Source of the DNA: Phenylobacterium sp.
GTDB taxonomy: Bacteria; Pseudomonadota; Alphaproteobacteria; Caulobacterales; Caulobacteraceae
Length of the DNA: 64,000 bases
Assembly: GCA_020402745.1 (NCBI GenBank)
Contig: JADBYZ010000001.1
Span: 1 to 64,000 of the forward strand
Reading direction: 5' to 3'
The notes under the pieces are model-generated. The model did no database searches. It was not told the DNA's origin and was given only the letters and a program-made list of their open reading frames with translations. A program made the position numbers and the translations under genes. Below are positions 8,831 to 17,888 of this stretch, piece after piece. The stretch's first letter is position 1. Every line of letters starts with the position of its first letter.

Positions 8831-11206
8831 GTGCAGTCCCCGAAAAGATGGCTGGCCATTGCTGGGGTGTCCCTGCTCAGCCTGGTGGCGGTCGGGGGGC
8901 TGGCCGTCGCTGTCTACACGGCCTGGCTCTTCCACGATCTTCCCGACGCCGCCGACCTCGTTGACTATCGGCCGCCGACCTCGACGCGCGCCTACGCCTG
9001 GGACGGCACCCTGATCGGCGAGTTCAGCCGTGAGCGCCGAATCTTCGTCCCCTACGACAGCATCCCCCCACAACTGGCGCTCGCCTTTCTCGCCGCAGAG
9101 GATCGCTCCTTCTTCCGCCACAAGGGCGTGGATCCGGCGGGGCTTGCGCGGGCGATCGGGCGGGCCGTTCCAAGCCTTATACAGGGGCGGCGACTGCAGG
9201 GCGGGTCGACCATCACCCAACAGGTGGCCAAGAACGTTCTGCTCACCAATGATGCGACCCTGGGACGCAAGTTCAAGGAGGCGCTGATCGCCCGGCGGCT
9301 CGAGGAGACCCTGACCAAGCCGCAGATCCTCGAACTCTACCTGAACGAGATCTGGCTCGGTTACCGCTCGTTCGGCGTCGGCGCCGCCGCCTTCAACTAT
9401 TTTGGCAAGTCCATCGATCAACTCAGTCTGTCGGAAGCCGCCTTTCTGGCCGCCCTCCCCAAAGGGCCCGACAACTACCACCCGATCCGCCGTAAGGCCC
9501 AGGCGATTGCGCGTCGTAACTGGGTTCTTGATCAGATGGTCGAGCAGCGTTGGATCACATCGGCCGCCGCTGCTCGGGCCAAGGCCGAGGATCTTGTCGT
9601 TCAGGCTGCGCCCGCCCGCGCCCGTTACCGTGACGCCGATTACTTCGTGGAGGAGGTCCGGCGGCAGGGCCGTGCGGCTCTTGGCGACCGGCTGGACGCT
9701 GCAGGCCTCTACGTTCGTACGACCTTAGACTCAGAGCTTCAGTCCCACGCCCAAAGGGCGCTCATGAACGGGCTGGAGGTGTATGATCGTCGTCATGGTT
9801 GGCGCGGCGCCTTTGCTCGAACCACCTACGGCCCGGGCTGGGAGACCGCGACCGCCAGGTTCAGGGCGCCGTCCGAGCGGCGTGACTGGCGGGTGGCCAT
9901 TGTTACGGAGGCCTCCGGACGCGGGGTGGAGGTCGAGACCCGGAAGGACGCTCAGAAAGGGTGGCTGGCGCCCGCTGACGTCGCCTGGGCCCGAGCCGGC
10001 AGGGGGCTGACCGCCGGCGATCTCGTGTTCGTTGAGCCCGCCGCCTCAGGGACCTTCCGACTGAAGCAGATCCCGGCTGTAAACGGAGCCCTGGTCGTCA
10101 TAGAGCCAAACACCGGCCGCGTCCTGGCGCTGGTGGGGGGATACTCCTTCTCCCTTTCCAGCTTCAACCGAGCGACGCAGGCCAAGCGGCAGCCGGGCTC
10201 GACCTTCAAGCCCTTTGTCTACGCCACCGCCCTTGAGAACGGGTATACCCCCGCAAGCACCGTTCTGGACTCCGCCATCACGTTGTCTGGCAGGGACGGA
10301 GAGGCCTGGTCGCCCGAGAACTATACCCGGTCCTATCTCGGAGCCATGCAGTTGCGCCGGGGCCTTGAGCTGTCCCGCAACACCATGACTGTGCGCCTTG
10401 CCCAAGGAGTCGGTATGAGAAAGGTGAGGGAGACCGCCCTGCGTATGGGCGTGACGCAATCCATGGAGCCGGTGTTGGCCATGGCTCTGGGAGCGGGCGA
10501 GACCACGCCATTGAGGCTCACCACAGCCTACGCCGCTTTTGTGAATGGCGGCCGGCGGATTGAGCCTCACCTCATTGAGTTTGTTCAGGACTCAAAGGGT
10601 GAGACTTTGCTGAGGGCGGATCGTCGGGATTGCCCGCGGTGCGATGCCGCCTTCACCGGAGCGGAAAGTCCGAGGATCGCACCGAGCGGCGAACAGGTGC
10701 TGGACCCCATCACCGCCTACCAGGTGACATCCATGCTCCAGGGCGTGGTTCAGCGGGGGACAGCGGCTTCGGTGTCATCACTTGGTTTTCCGATCGCAGG
10801 CAAGACGGGGACCACCAACGACTACCGCTCGGCCTGGTTCGTGGGCTTCACGCCCCAGATGGTTGTGGGCGTCTTCGTCGGATTTGACGACAATCGCACC
10901 CTCGGGAACGGAGAAACGGGCACCCAGGCGGCTGTACCGATCTTCATTGACTTCATGCAGGGCGCGCAGGCGCGCCTGCCCAAGACAGATTTCAAGGCGC
11001 CGCGGAACGCGAAGTTCGCCAATATTAACGGGATACGCGAGGCGTTCCGCCCCGGTACGGAGCCCAGGATTCTGGCGCCGCCCTCTGACCTCACCGCGGA
11101 CGGGCTGCCGGTTCGTCCCCTGCCTTACGATCAGTTGAACCGGCCTGGCCGGGAAGGCGCCGATGCGCCTGCTCGACGTCCAGACGATATGAGCGGATTG
11201 TATTAG
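8831..11206 (+). CDS. mrcA: Penicillin-binding protein 1A (bifunctional transglycosylase/transpeptidase)
   Basis: 791 residues from the GTG at 8831, chosen because GGAGG at 8816-8820 sits 10 bases before it; an in-frame GTG at 8804 would add nine residues. One transmembrane helix (about residues 10-35) is followed by a GT51 transglycosylase domain with catalytic E90 (EDRSFFRHKG) and the GGSTITQQ motif, an OB-like insert, and a transpeptidase domain with S457 (STFK), S515-N517 (SRN) and K658 (KTGTT). The protein polymerises and crosslinks peptidoglycan at the inner membrane. Downstream of amiC on the same strand, it probably belongs to a wall-synthesis cluster. Confidence 0.96.
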   Translation: MQSPKRWLAIAGVSLLSLVAVGGLAVAVYTAWLFHDLPDAADLVDYRPPTSTRAYAWDGTLIGEFSRERRIFVPYDSIPPQLALAFLAAEDRSFFRHKGVDPAGLARAIGRAVPSLIQGRRLQGGSTITQQVAKNVLLTNDATLGRKFKEALIARRLEETLTKPQILELYLNEIWLGYRSFGVGAAAFNYFGKSIDQLSLSEAAFLAALPKGPDNYHPIRRKAQAIARRNWVLDQMVEQRWITSAAAARAKAEDLVVQAAPARARYRDADYFVEEVRRQGRAALGDRLDAAGLYVRTTLDSELQSHAQRALMNGLEVYDRRHGWRGAFARTTYGPGWETATARFRAPSERRDWRVAIVTEASGRGVEVETRKDAQKGWLAPADVAWARAGRGLTAGDLVFVEPAASGTFRLKQIPAVNGALVVIEPNTGRVLALVGGYSFSLSSFNRATQAKRQPGSTFKPFVYATALENGYTPASTVLDSAITLSGRDGEAWSPENYTRSYLGAMQLRRGLELSRNTMTVRLAQGVGMRKVRETALRMGVTQSMEPVLAMALGAGETTPLRLTTAYAAFVNGGRRIEPHLIEFVQDSKGETLLRADRRDCPRCDAAFTGAESPRIAPSGEQVLDPITAYQVTSMLQGVVQRGTAASVSSLGFPIAGKTGTTNDYRSAWFVGFTPQMVVGVFVGFDDNRTLGNGETGTQAAVPIFIDFMQGAQARLPKTDFKAPRNAKFANINGIREAFRPGTEPRILAPPSDLTADGLPVRPLPYDQLNRPGREGADAPARRPDDMSGLY

Positions 11207-11253
11207 GCCCCGGTCCGCGCTACTCCCGCCGCCCGAGTTCCAGGAGGGATCCC

Positions 11254-12367
11254 ATGAGAGTGGATGTCGAGGCTGCGAAGGCCGACATCGAGCAGTCGAT
11301 CGTACTGCTCAGGAGGAGACTTTGACTGGGATCTCGCCCTCCGTAAGCTGCATGAACTGAACGCCAGGGTCGAGGATCCGACCCTTTGGGACCGACCGGA
11401 AGAGGCCCAGGCGGTCAGTCGCGAACGTTCCCGGTTGGCGGGCGCGATCGAGGCGGTCATCGGTCTTGAGCGTGACCTTGCGGACGCTGTCGGTTACGCC
11501 GAACTCGCCGATGAAGAGAGTGACGAGGCCAGCCTCGAGGAGGCGCGCGGGCAGCTCAAGGCCATTCGCGAGCGTGCGGCCCGGGCCGAGCTCGAGGCGC
11601 TGTTGTCTGGCGAGGCGGACGGAAACGACGCCTTCCTGGAAGTCAATTCCGGGGCGGGCGGAACTGAGTCCTGCGACTGGGCCGGCATGCTCCTGCGCAT
11701 GTACACCCGCTGGGCCAACGCCCACGGCATGACCGTCGACTTCCTGGAGGAAACCCCGGGGGAGCAGGCCGGGATCAAGTCGGTCACTATCCAGATCAAG
11801 GGTCCCAACGCCTACGGTTGGCTCAAGACGGAGGCTGGCGTCCACCGGCTGGTGCGCATCTCGCCCTTCGACGCCGCGGCCAAGCGGCACACGAGCTTTG
11901 CGTCGGTCTGGGTCTACCCGGTTGTGGACGACACCATCGTCATCGACATCAACCCGTCGGACGTGCGCACGGACACCTATCGCGCCTCAGGCGCTGGCGG
12001 CCAGCACATCAACAAGACCGACTCCGCCGTCCGTCTCACCCACATTCCCACCGGGGTGGTGGTGGCCTGCCAGACTGGTCGCTCCCAGCACCAGAACCGC
12101 GACGAGGCCTGGCGCATGCTTCGGGCCCGGCTCTACGAGCTGGAGTTGCAGAAGCGGGAGGCTGAGGCCCAGGCGCTGCAGGAGCAGAAGACGGACATTG
12201 GCTGGGGGCACCAGATCCGATCCTACGTTCTGCAGCCGTACCAGATGGTCAAGGACCTGCGCACCCAGGTGGAGACCTCGGATACGCAAGGCGTGCTGGA
12301 CGGCGACCTGGACGCCTTTATGGGCGCGAGCCTGGCCCAGCGGGTGGGGGTGACCCGGGAGGGGTGA
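11254..12367 (+). CDS. prfB: Peptide chain release factor 2 (programmed +1 frameshift)
   Basis: The gene is read as 11254-11322 joined to 11324-12367, giving about 370 residues, the normal RF2 length. The ATG at 11254 follows GGAGGG. The zero frame gives [14 protein letters not shown]... and ends at an in-frame TGA (11323-11325); after a +1 shift it continues [19 protein letters not shown]. Known functional parts are present: the stop-codon recognition motif SPF ([15 protein letters not shown]) and the catalytic GGQ loop ([14 protein letters not shown]). RF2 releases peptides at UGA and UAA. The last 50 bases overlap the end of the convergent bactofilin gene. A gene caller that ignores recoding would place the start at 11264 in the wrong frame. 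Confidence 0.96.
11311..11326 (+). promoter_or_regulatory. prfB: RF2 autoregulatory frameshift signal
   Basis: The sequence AGGAGGAGACTTTGAC contains a Shine-Dalgarno-like AGGAGG three bases upstream of the slippery CTT, followed by the stop TGA and a C. This is the known RF2 recoding cassette (E. coli has AGGGGG..CTT TGA C). Low RF2 makes the ribosome pause at TGA and slip from CTT to TTT, restoring RF2 synthesis. Confidence 0.95.
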
Positions 12368-12839
12368 GCTTGGCCGGGCTGCTCACGTCGGGGGAAGGCG
12401 CCGGGGCGGCCGGAGTTGCGGACTTCGCCCGCTGAAGCTTGATGCTCCGGCCTTCGAAAGAGGCGCCGGGCTCGACGGCCAGTTGCTCGGCCGTGATGTC
12501 GCCTTCCACGCTGGCCGTACCGAAGAGGCGCACCTGCTTGGCCATGATGCCGCCGACAACGCGCCCTCGGACTTCTGCGACCTCAACGGTGATCTGGCCC
12601 TCTACGCGGCCGGTCTCCCCTATAGTGAGCTTCTCGACCCGTACGTCACCGCGGACCAGACCGTCGATCTGGACCTCGCTGTCACTCTGAACTGATCCCT
12701 CTAGGACGAGGTTCTGGGCCAGGAGCGAGGCTGGACGCGGACGGCTCCGGGAGGCCTCTCCCCCGACGGCTGCGGAGAGCGGATCCGTCGGAAGTCCGGC
12801 CAATCGGCTATCCGGCTTGGGAGCGGGCTTGCTGAACAT
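12318..12839 (-). CDS. bacA: Bactofilin (polymer-forming cytoskeletal protein)
   Basis: 173 residues from the ATG at 12839, which has AGGTG six bases upstream and starts [11 protein letters not shown] like Caulobacter BacA. Upstream in-frame codons lie inside the neighbouring peptidase gene. A proline-rich tail at each end flanks a central beta-helix domain (about residues 35-130) of repeated short strands with regularly spaced V/I and G ([20 protein letters not shown]). Bactofilins form nucleotide-independent filaments on the inner membrane and localise wall enzymes. The start overlaps the end of the M23 gene by 32 bases and the stop lies within prfB, which runs toward it. Confidence 0.93.
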   Translation of the reverse strand: MFSKPAPKPDSRLAGLPTDPLSAAVGGEASRSRPRPASLLAQNLVLEGSVQSDSEVQIDGLVRGDVRVEKLTIGETGRVEGQITVEVAEVRGRVVGGIMAKQVRLFGTASVEGDITAEQLAVEPGASFEGRSIKLQRAKSATPAAPAPSPDVSSPAKLTPPGSPPPAGPGSRP

Positions 12840-13974
12840 GTTCACCTGCACGGATGAAGCGATAGGGATTGACGGCTCTGCCATTGAGCCAGATTTCGTA
12901 ATGCAAGTGCGGCCCAGTGGAGCGACCGGTATTACCAAGGGCTCCGATCCGTTGGCCGACCGCCACCCGCTGCCCCGGTTTCACGGCAAGTGCGGAAAGG
13001 TGGGCATACCGGGTCTTGAAGCCTCGACCATGGTCAACTTCGACTGTCTTGCCGTATCCGGACCTGACGCCTGCGAAGGATACGACGCCCGGCGCCGTGG
13101 TCAGGATCGGAGCGCCGAAGGCCGAGACGAAGTCCAGGCCAGAGTGGAACGCCGGGCGCCCGGTAAAGGGATCGAAACGGACCCCGAAGCTACTCGTGCG
13201 ACGGGCATTTTCCGCAGGCTGCGAGAAAGGAAGCCGCGCCGCCGATTCCGACAGGGTGTTCGCCGCCGACAGGTTCTCCGCCGCCCGCTGGATTCGGGCG
13301 GCGAACCGCTCGTCAACGTCCAGCACAGCGGCCAGGGCTCGCGGATCCGGAGACTCCAGAAGCGGTCCGCCCGAAGCGGTCGGTGAGGCGTAGCTGGAGG
13401 GCGAAAGGCCTGCGAGCCGGAAGGCGAGACGCAACCGGTCCGCCCGGCCCCTCGCAAAATCCTCCGCCGCGTCGACCAAGCGTTCCTGGTTCGCCTGAAC
13501 AGCCGCGATCCGCTCGATCGGATCGGAGTCATTGCCCGGCGAATTGCGCAGGGCTGGCGCCAGCGCTGCTACGGCGCCGGGCTCGCCCTTCAGGTCTGTC
13601 AGCAGTAGCGCCAGTGCGGCGTGACGCTTCTCGATCGACTCCGCCAGGCCCCCCAGGGAGGCGCCAGAGGCGTTCAGCTGGGCGACAGCGCTATTCAGCC
13701 GCGCCTCGCGGTCGGCCACCCAGCGCTCCGAGCGCGCCTGCATCTGGGCCAGCTCCTGGTCGCTTCGCGACTGAGTGATGGCGCCGATCAGGATGGCGAT
13801 GACGGAAATCAGGACCCAGGTCAAAAGTCCCAGGGCTATCGCCGCGAAAATCATCTGCCGCGCAGGCGTCAACACCACGCCCTTCATCTCTCCTCCGGAC
13901 CGGAGGTAGAGATGCCGCTCGGGGAAAAGGGCCTGGATCAAGCCTTGGAGTTGAGCGAGACGCGTCATGCTCAC
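12808..13974 (-). CDS. M23/LytM endopeptidase paired with bactofilin
   Basis: 388 residues. A transmembrane segment (about residues 40-68) is followed by a long coiled coil (about 70-170) and a C-terminal LytM domain. Zinc ligand motifs are HxxxD (FHSGLDF, near 280) and HxH (GPHLHYE, near 360), so the enzyme looks catalytically competent toward peptide crosslinks. Overlap with the bactofilin gene indicates translation coupling. In Hyphomonas and related stalked or budding alphaproteobacteria a membrane M23 peptidase (LmdC) works with the adjacent bactofilin to shape the cell; the same job is inferred here from synteny and architecture. Confidence 0.92.
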   Translation of the reverse strand: MSMTRLAQLQGLIQALFPERHLYLRSGGEMKGVVLTPARQMIFAAIALGLLTWVLISVIAILIGAITQSRSDQELAQMQARSERWVADREARLNSAVAQLNASGASLGGLAESIEKRHAALALLLTDLKGEPGAVAALAPALRNSPGNDSDPIERIAAVQANQERLVDAAEDFARGRADRLRLAFRLAGLSPSSYASPTASGGPLLESPDPRALAAVLDVDERFAARIQRAAENLSAANTLSESAARLPFSQPAENARRTSSFGVRFDPFTGRPAFHSGLDFVSAFGAPILTTAPGVVSFAGVRSGYGKTVEVDHGRGFKTRYAHLSALAVKPGQRVAVGQRIGALGNTGRSTGPHLHYEIWLNGRAVNPYRFIRAGEHVQQARSQAG

Positions 13975-14067
13975 CGTGGTGTCAGCCTCAGGGGAGGGAG
14001 TTATGGTCCGTTAAGGGCGCGTCTGGCAACCCGTTGATTCTTGGATCAGCCAAAGCGGCCGGGCGAT

Positions 14068-14532
14068 TCAGAGCGCTCTCGCCGCCTTCAGAACCTCTTC
14101 GACGTGACCGGGGACCTTCACCTTTCGCCAGACCCTTCGGATCGTGCCGGAGCCGTCGATGAGGAAGGTGGAGCGGTCTATGCCCATGTATTTCCGCCCA
14201 TACATGCTTTTCTCCACCCAGGCGCCGTAGCGCTCGATCGTCGCGCCGTCCGGGTCTGAGCCCAGCGGGATGGCGAGGTCATACTTGGATAGGAACTTGC
14301 CGTGGCTGGCGACGGAGTCCTTTGAAACGCCGAGAACGGCTGCGCCCGCCGCCGCAAAATCCGCGGCAAGGGCTGAGAACGCCTGCGCCTCTTTGGTGCA
14401 ACCCGAGGTGTCGTCCTTGGGATAGAAGTACAGGACGAGAGCTTTGCCGGCGAAGTCCGAGAGTCGGATCGGACCCTTCTCGCCGGCCATCTCGAAGTCG
14501 GGCGCCTTTGCGCCGGCATCCAGTTCGGCCAT
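14068..14532 (-). CDS. bcp: Thioredoxin-dependent peroxiredoxin, Bcp/PrxQ type (1-Cys form)
   Basis: 154 residues, whole AhpC/TSA domain. The peroxidatic cysteine is in DTSGCTKEAQAF (near residue 45). Most Bcp proteins have a resolving cysteine five residues later (TPGCTxEAC); here that position is phenylalanine-like and no other cysteine exists, so resolution must use an external thiol. The protein would reduce H2O2 and organic peroxides in the cytoplasm. It lies 10 bases downstream of tyrS on the same strand and is probably cotranscribed with it. Confidence 0.93.
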   Translation of the reverse strand: MAELDAGAKAPDFEMAGEKGPIRLSDFAGKALVLYFYPKDDTSGCTKEAQAFSALAADFAAAGAAVLGVSKDSVASHGKFLSKYDLAIPLGSDPDGATIERYGAWVEKSMYGRKYMGIDRSTFLIDGSGTIRRVWRKVKVPGHVEEVLKAARAL

Positions 14533-14542
14533 GTTCTTCTCC

Positions 14543-15790
14543 TCAGGGTTCGATCACCAGTCGGACCCGGCGCTTGCCAGACCTCAGCTCCGCCTCGCCG
14601 CCGCCGACGTCGACCAGGGCCGCCGGATCGGCGACCTTTTCGCCGTTGATCCGGAAGCCGCCGTTGGCGATCTGCTTGCGCGCCTCGGAGTTAGAGACTG
14701 CAAAGCCCGCCGCCACCATCAGCGCCACGTTCGATGTGGCGGCGAGGTCGGCGGCTTTCAAGGTCAGGGTGGGCATGTCCGCAGACAGGCCACCGGCCTC
14801 GAAGGCCACGCGCGCGCCCTCTTCCGCCGCCGAAGCCGCTTCGTCCCCGTGCAGCATCCGTGTCGTCTCCGTGGCCAGCACCTTCTTAGCCTCGTTGATC
14901 CCGGCGCCGGCCAGGGCCTCCATGCGGGCGATTTCGTCGAGGGGTAGGTCCGTGAACAGCTTCAGGAAGCGGCCGACGTCGGCGTCCTCTGTGTTCCGCC
15001 AGAACTGCCAGTAGTCATAGGGCGCCAGCATATCGGCGTTCAGCCAGACCGCGCCGGACACGGTCTTACCCATCTTGTGACCGGAGGCCGTGGCAAGCAG
15101 CGGGCTGGTCAGGCCAAAGGCCTGCTTATGGTCGACCCGGCGGATCAGTTCCACCCCGTTCAGGATGTTCCCCCACTGGTCGGAGCCGCCCATCTGCAGC
15201 TGGCAGCCGTACTTGCGCTCCAGCTCCAGGAAGTCGGTGGCCTGCATAAGCATGTAGTTGAACTCGAGGAAGGTCATGGGCTGCTCGCGCTCGAGGCGCA
15301 GCCGGACCGAGTCGAAGGTCAGCATGCGGTTGATCGTGAAATGCACGCCGTAGTTCCGCAGGAACTCGACGTAGCCCAGCCGGTCCAGCCAGTCGGCGTT
15401 GTTGACCAGGATCGCGTCGGTTGGACCGTCGCCAAACGCCAGGAAGCGGGCGAACACCGACTTGATGCTGTCGATGTTGGCCTGGATCTTCTCTTCGGTG
15501 AGGAGGGGGCGCGACTGGTCCTTATCCGTGGGGTCGCCCACCTTGGTGGTGCCGCCGCCCATCAGGACGATGGGCTTGTGACCCGCCTGCTGCATCCTGC
15601 GCAGCATCATGATCTGCAACAGGCTTCCCACATGCAGGGACGGGGCGGTGGCGTCGAAGCCGATGTAACCGATCACCCGGCCGGAAGCTGCGGCCGCGTC
15701 CAGCTCTTCGGGATGGGTGATCTGGTGGATGAAGCCGCGCGCCTTCAGGGTTCGCAGCAGCTCCGACTTGAAATCGGCTTCGGGGGTCAT
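14543..15790 (-). CDS. tyrS: Tyrosyl-tRNA synthetase
   Basis: 415 residues, the usual bacterial TyrRS length. The class I signature HVGSL (HIGH equivalent, near residue 52) follows the tyrosine-binding [11 protein letters not shown] segment; the second signature is HKMGKTVSG (KMSKS equivalent, near residue 233). A helical anticodon domain and a C-terminal S4 RNA-binding domain (about 350-415, ending [10 protein letters not shown]) follow. It charges tRNA-Tyr. The leader on the minus strand contains a 9-bp hairpin (15815-15844), but T-box riboswitches are not expected in this group. Confidence 0.97.
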   Translation of the reverse strand: MTPEADFKSELLRTLKARGFIHQITHPEELDAAAASGRVIGYIGFDATAPSLHVGSLLQIMMLRRMQQAGHKPIVLMGGGTTKVGDPTDKDQSRPLLTEEKIQANIDSIKSVFARFLAFGDGPTDAILVNNADWLDRLGYVEFLRNYGVHFTINRMLTFDSVRLRLEREQPMTFLEFNYMLMQATDFLELERKYGCQLQMGGSDQWGNILNGVELIRRVDHKQAFGLTSPLLATASGHKMGKTVSGAVWLNADMLAPYDYWQFWRNTEDADVGRFLKLFTDLPLDEIARMEALAGAGINEAKKVLATETTRMLHGDEAASAAEEGARVAFEAGGLSADMPTLTLKAADLAATSNVALMVAAGFAVSNSEARKQIANGGFRINGEKVADPAALVDVGGGEAELRSGKRRVRLVIEP

Positions 15791-15814
15791 GGGAGGCTCC
15801 GGAGGGCTCGGTCA

Positions 15815-15844
15815 GGCCGGCGCCGTTTCCAGAGCGCGCCGGCC
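15815..15844 (-). other. GC-rich hairpin in the tyrS leader
   Basis: Perfect 9-bp inverted repeat GGCCGGCGC (15815-15823) / GCGCCGGCC (15836-15844) with a 12-base loop, located 25 bases before the tyrS start in the divergent tyrS-anmK gap. No T run follows on either strand. It could be a leader structure of tyrS or an operator; function unknown. Confidence 0.5.
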
Positions 15845-15965
15845 GGGGAAGGCGGCGCGAAAGGTCTCACGCCGTCGTCAGGGGCGGCGGTAATAGAAAG
15901 GGCGAGGGGCGCGGGGGCTGGACATGTCGCTGGCCTAGGCTCCGTGGCCGTGGCAGTCAAGCGCC

Positions 15966-17072
15966 ATGCGCATCCTCGGTTTCATGACCGGCACCTCCCT
16001 CGATGGAATCGACATGGCGATCCTTGAGACGGATGGCGAGGTCCTTACGGCCTTCGGGCCGGCGGGGGAGGCGCCGCTTCCCGACCCCCTGCGCGACCTC
16101 CTGAGGCGCGCCATCGCGGTCGCTCTGGAGCACCCCCGGGGGGCTGCGGAGCCCTCTATCTTCGTCCAGACTGCGCGGGCGATCGCCGAGGCCCATTTGG
16201 CGGCGGGCGAAGCCTTCCTGGGGGCGCACGGCCTGACCTGGGCGGACCTCGATCTGATCGGCATGCATGGCCAGACGGTATTGCATGAACGGCCTGCGGC
16301 GGGACGTAACGGTCGGACCCTCCAGCTGGGGGACGGTCACTGGCTGGCCCGGGCGTCCGGCGTTCCCGTAGCCTTTGACTTCCGGTCGGCAGACGTGGCT
16401 GCGGGCGGGGAGGGCGCGCCGCTGGCGCCGGTTTATCATCTGGCCCGGGCCGCGGCGTCGGGCCTGACCGCCCCCCTGGCGGTGCTGAACATCGGCGGCG
16501 TGGCCAACCTGACCTGCTGGGCGGGCGGGGAGCGCGTGGCGGCCTTCGACACCGGGCCGGGCAATGGTCTGATCGACGAGGTCGTTCTAGCCCGCACCGG
16601 CGAGCGGTTCGATCAGGACGGTCGACTGGCCGCCGCCGGCCGGGTTTCAGAACACGCCCTGCAGCGCATGCTGGACCATCCTTGGTTTAACGAGCCGCCG
16701 CCCAAGTCGCTGGACCGGTACGACTTTTCCCCCGCCGCCGTGGAGGACCTGCCACTGGAGGACGCCCTCGCCACCCTGACGGCCTTCACGGCCGAGGCGG
16801 TGGTCCGTGGCTTCGGGATGGTGGAGCTTCGGCCGGCCAGCCTGATTGTCACTGGCGGAGGTCGCCGGAACCCGGCCTTGATGGCGGCCCTTCAGGCGCG
16901 CCTTTCCTGCGGGGTGGCGGACGCCGAGAGCGTCGGCTGGCGCGGCGACGCCCTGGAGGCCGAGGCCTTCGCCTTCCTCGCGGCCCGGTGCGTCCGGGGT
17001 CTGCCGATTTCCTTCCCGGGGACCACCGGGGTCCCGGCCCCGATGTCCGGCGGCCGGGTCGCGCGACCTTAG
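15966..17072 (+). CDS. anmK: Anhydro-N-acetylmuramic acid kinase
   Basis: 368 residues. The N-terminal MTGTSLDGIDMA signature (residues 7-18) is diagnostic of AnmK, and the ASKHA-type motifs NIGGVANLT and DTGPGNGLID follow in the first half, with an ADP-binding VTGGGRRNP near residue 295. It phosphorylates and opens 1,6-anhydroMurNAc released by lytic transglycosylases, feeding wall recycling to MurNAc-6-phosphate. It is divergent from tyrS and ends 12 bases before the convergent hydrolase gene. No murQ or nagZ is in the window. Confidence 0.95.
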   Translation: MRILGFMTGTSLDGIDMAILETDGEVLTAFGPAGEAPLPDPLRDLLRRAIAVALEHPRGAAEPSIFVQTARAIAEAHLAAGEAFLGAHGLTWADLDLIGMHGQTVLHERPAAGRNGRTLQLGDGHWLARASGVPVAFDFRSADVAAGGEGAPLAPVYHLARAAASGLTAPLAVLNIGGVANLTCWAGGERVAAFDTGPGNGLIDEVVLARTGERFDQDGRLAAAGRVSEHALQRMLDHPWFNEPPPKSLDRYDFSPAAVEDLPLEDALATLTAFTAEAVVRGFGMVELRPASLIVTGGGRRNPALMAALQARLSCGVADAESVGWRGDALEAEAFAFLAARCVRGLPISFPGTTGVPAPMSGGRVARP

Positions 17073-17083
17073 GCCCCCAGAGG

Positions 17084-17731
17084 TCAGTTCCCGTCTGTGA
17101 GCCGCCGGTCAAGATAAGCCCCGACGCGGGACTCCACCTCAGGAAGGTGCTCGGTCCAGAAGTGGCTGGCGCCCTCCACGACCTGGTAGTCGATGACGAT
17201 GCCCTTCTGGGTGCGCAGCTTTGAGACCACCTTCTCGACTTCCTGCGGCGGCGTCACGGTGTCGGCGCCCCCATGCAGCATGAGGCCCGAGGCCGGGCAG
17301 GGGGCCAGAAAGCTAAAGTCATACATATTGGTCGGCGGCGAAACTGAGATGAAGCCGTCCGTTTCGGGCCGACGCATCAGAAGCTGCATGCCGACCCAGG
17401 CGCCGAAGTCGAAGCCCGCCACCCAGCACTGGGCGGCCGCGGGGTTGGTGGCCTGGAGCCAGTCGAGGGCGGTGGCGGCGTCCGCCAGTTCGCCTATGCC
17501 GGAGTCGAACTCTCCCTGGCTGCGGCCTACGCCTCGGAAGTTGAACCTCAGCACGGAAAAGCCGCGCTTCATGAACAGATGGAAGAGCTGGACCGCGACC
17601 GGATGGTTCATCTGGCCGCCCGCCCGGGGGTGCGGGTGAAGGATCAAGGCGATCGGCGCATTCTCGATCTTGCCCGCGGTGTAACGCCCCTCGATGCGAC
17701 CGGCTGCGCCGGTCAGAACCACCTCTGGCAT
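17084..17731 (-). CDS. Small alpha/beta hydrolase (COG2945-like) with Asp at nucleophile elbow
   Basis: 215 residues forming one compact alpha/beta-hydrolase domain. Oxyanion and fold motifs are visible (LHPHPRAGG near 31-39, FRGVGRSQGEFD near 65-76), then the nucleophile elbow GFDFG (residues 106-110), acid-bearing HGGADTVTPP and a C-terminal EGASHFW histidine near 192. Family members usually read GFSFG, so serine is replaced by Asp108; confirmed by codon GAC on the minus strand. An aspartate nucleophile is used by haloalkane dehalogenases, but the rest of the protein does not otherwise suggest that family. Substrate unknown. It is divergent from iscR, sharing a 157-base gap. Confidence 0.85.
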   Translation of the reverse strand: MPEVVLTGAAGRIEGRYTAGKIENAPIALILHPHPRAGGQMNHPVAVQLFHLFMKRGFSVLRFNFRGVGRSQGEFDSGIGELADAATALDWLQATNPAAAQCWVAGFDFGAWVGMQLLMRRPETDGFISVSPPTNMYDFSFLAPCPASGLMLHGGADTVTPPQEVEKVVSKLRTQKGIVIDYQVVEGASHFWTEHLPEVESRVGAYLDRRLTDGN

Positions 17732-17755
17732 GTCGCCTCCTCAAGTGGAGCCCGA

Positions 17756-17788
17756 ATAGTTGACTATCGTGCTTGGTCTTCCTAGATC
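17756..17788 (+). promoter_or_regulatory. Candidate iscR-suf promoter overlapped by an IscR-like half-site
   Basis: TTGACT (17760-17765) and CCTAGATC (17781-17788) match the Caulobacter housekeeping elements TTGACgS and GCTANAWC with a 14-base spacer between the 7-base and 8-base elements. The bases ATAGTTGACTA (17756-17766) fit the left half of the E. coli type 1 IscR box ATASYYGACTR at every position; the right half is poor. The predicted start of transcription is near 17795, about 95 bases before iscR. Autorepression by holo-IscR is therefore likely. Confidence 0.6.
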
Positions 17789-17888
17789 GCACACGCCAGC
17801 CCCTGACCGGCCCCGCGCGAAGCGGCGGCTTTAGCACAGGGGCCAGCGGCAAGGCTCGAAAAAAGACGAACCTTCTGGGGTCCGCCAA

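Noticed and set aside
15815..15844. T-box-like leader for tyrS
   Set aside because: A hairpin exists, but no T-box sequence or terminator/antiterminator pair is seen and the lineage does not normally use T-boxes.
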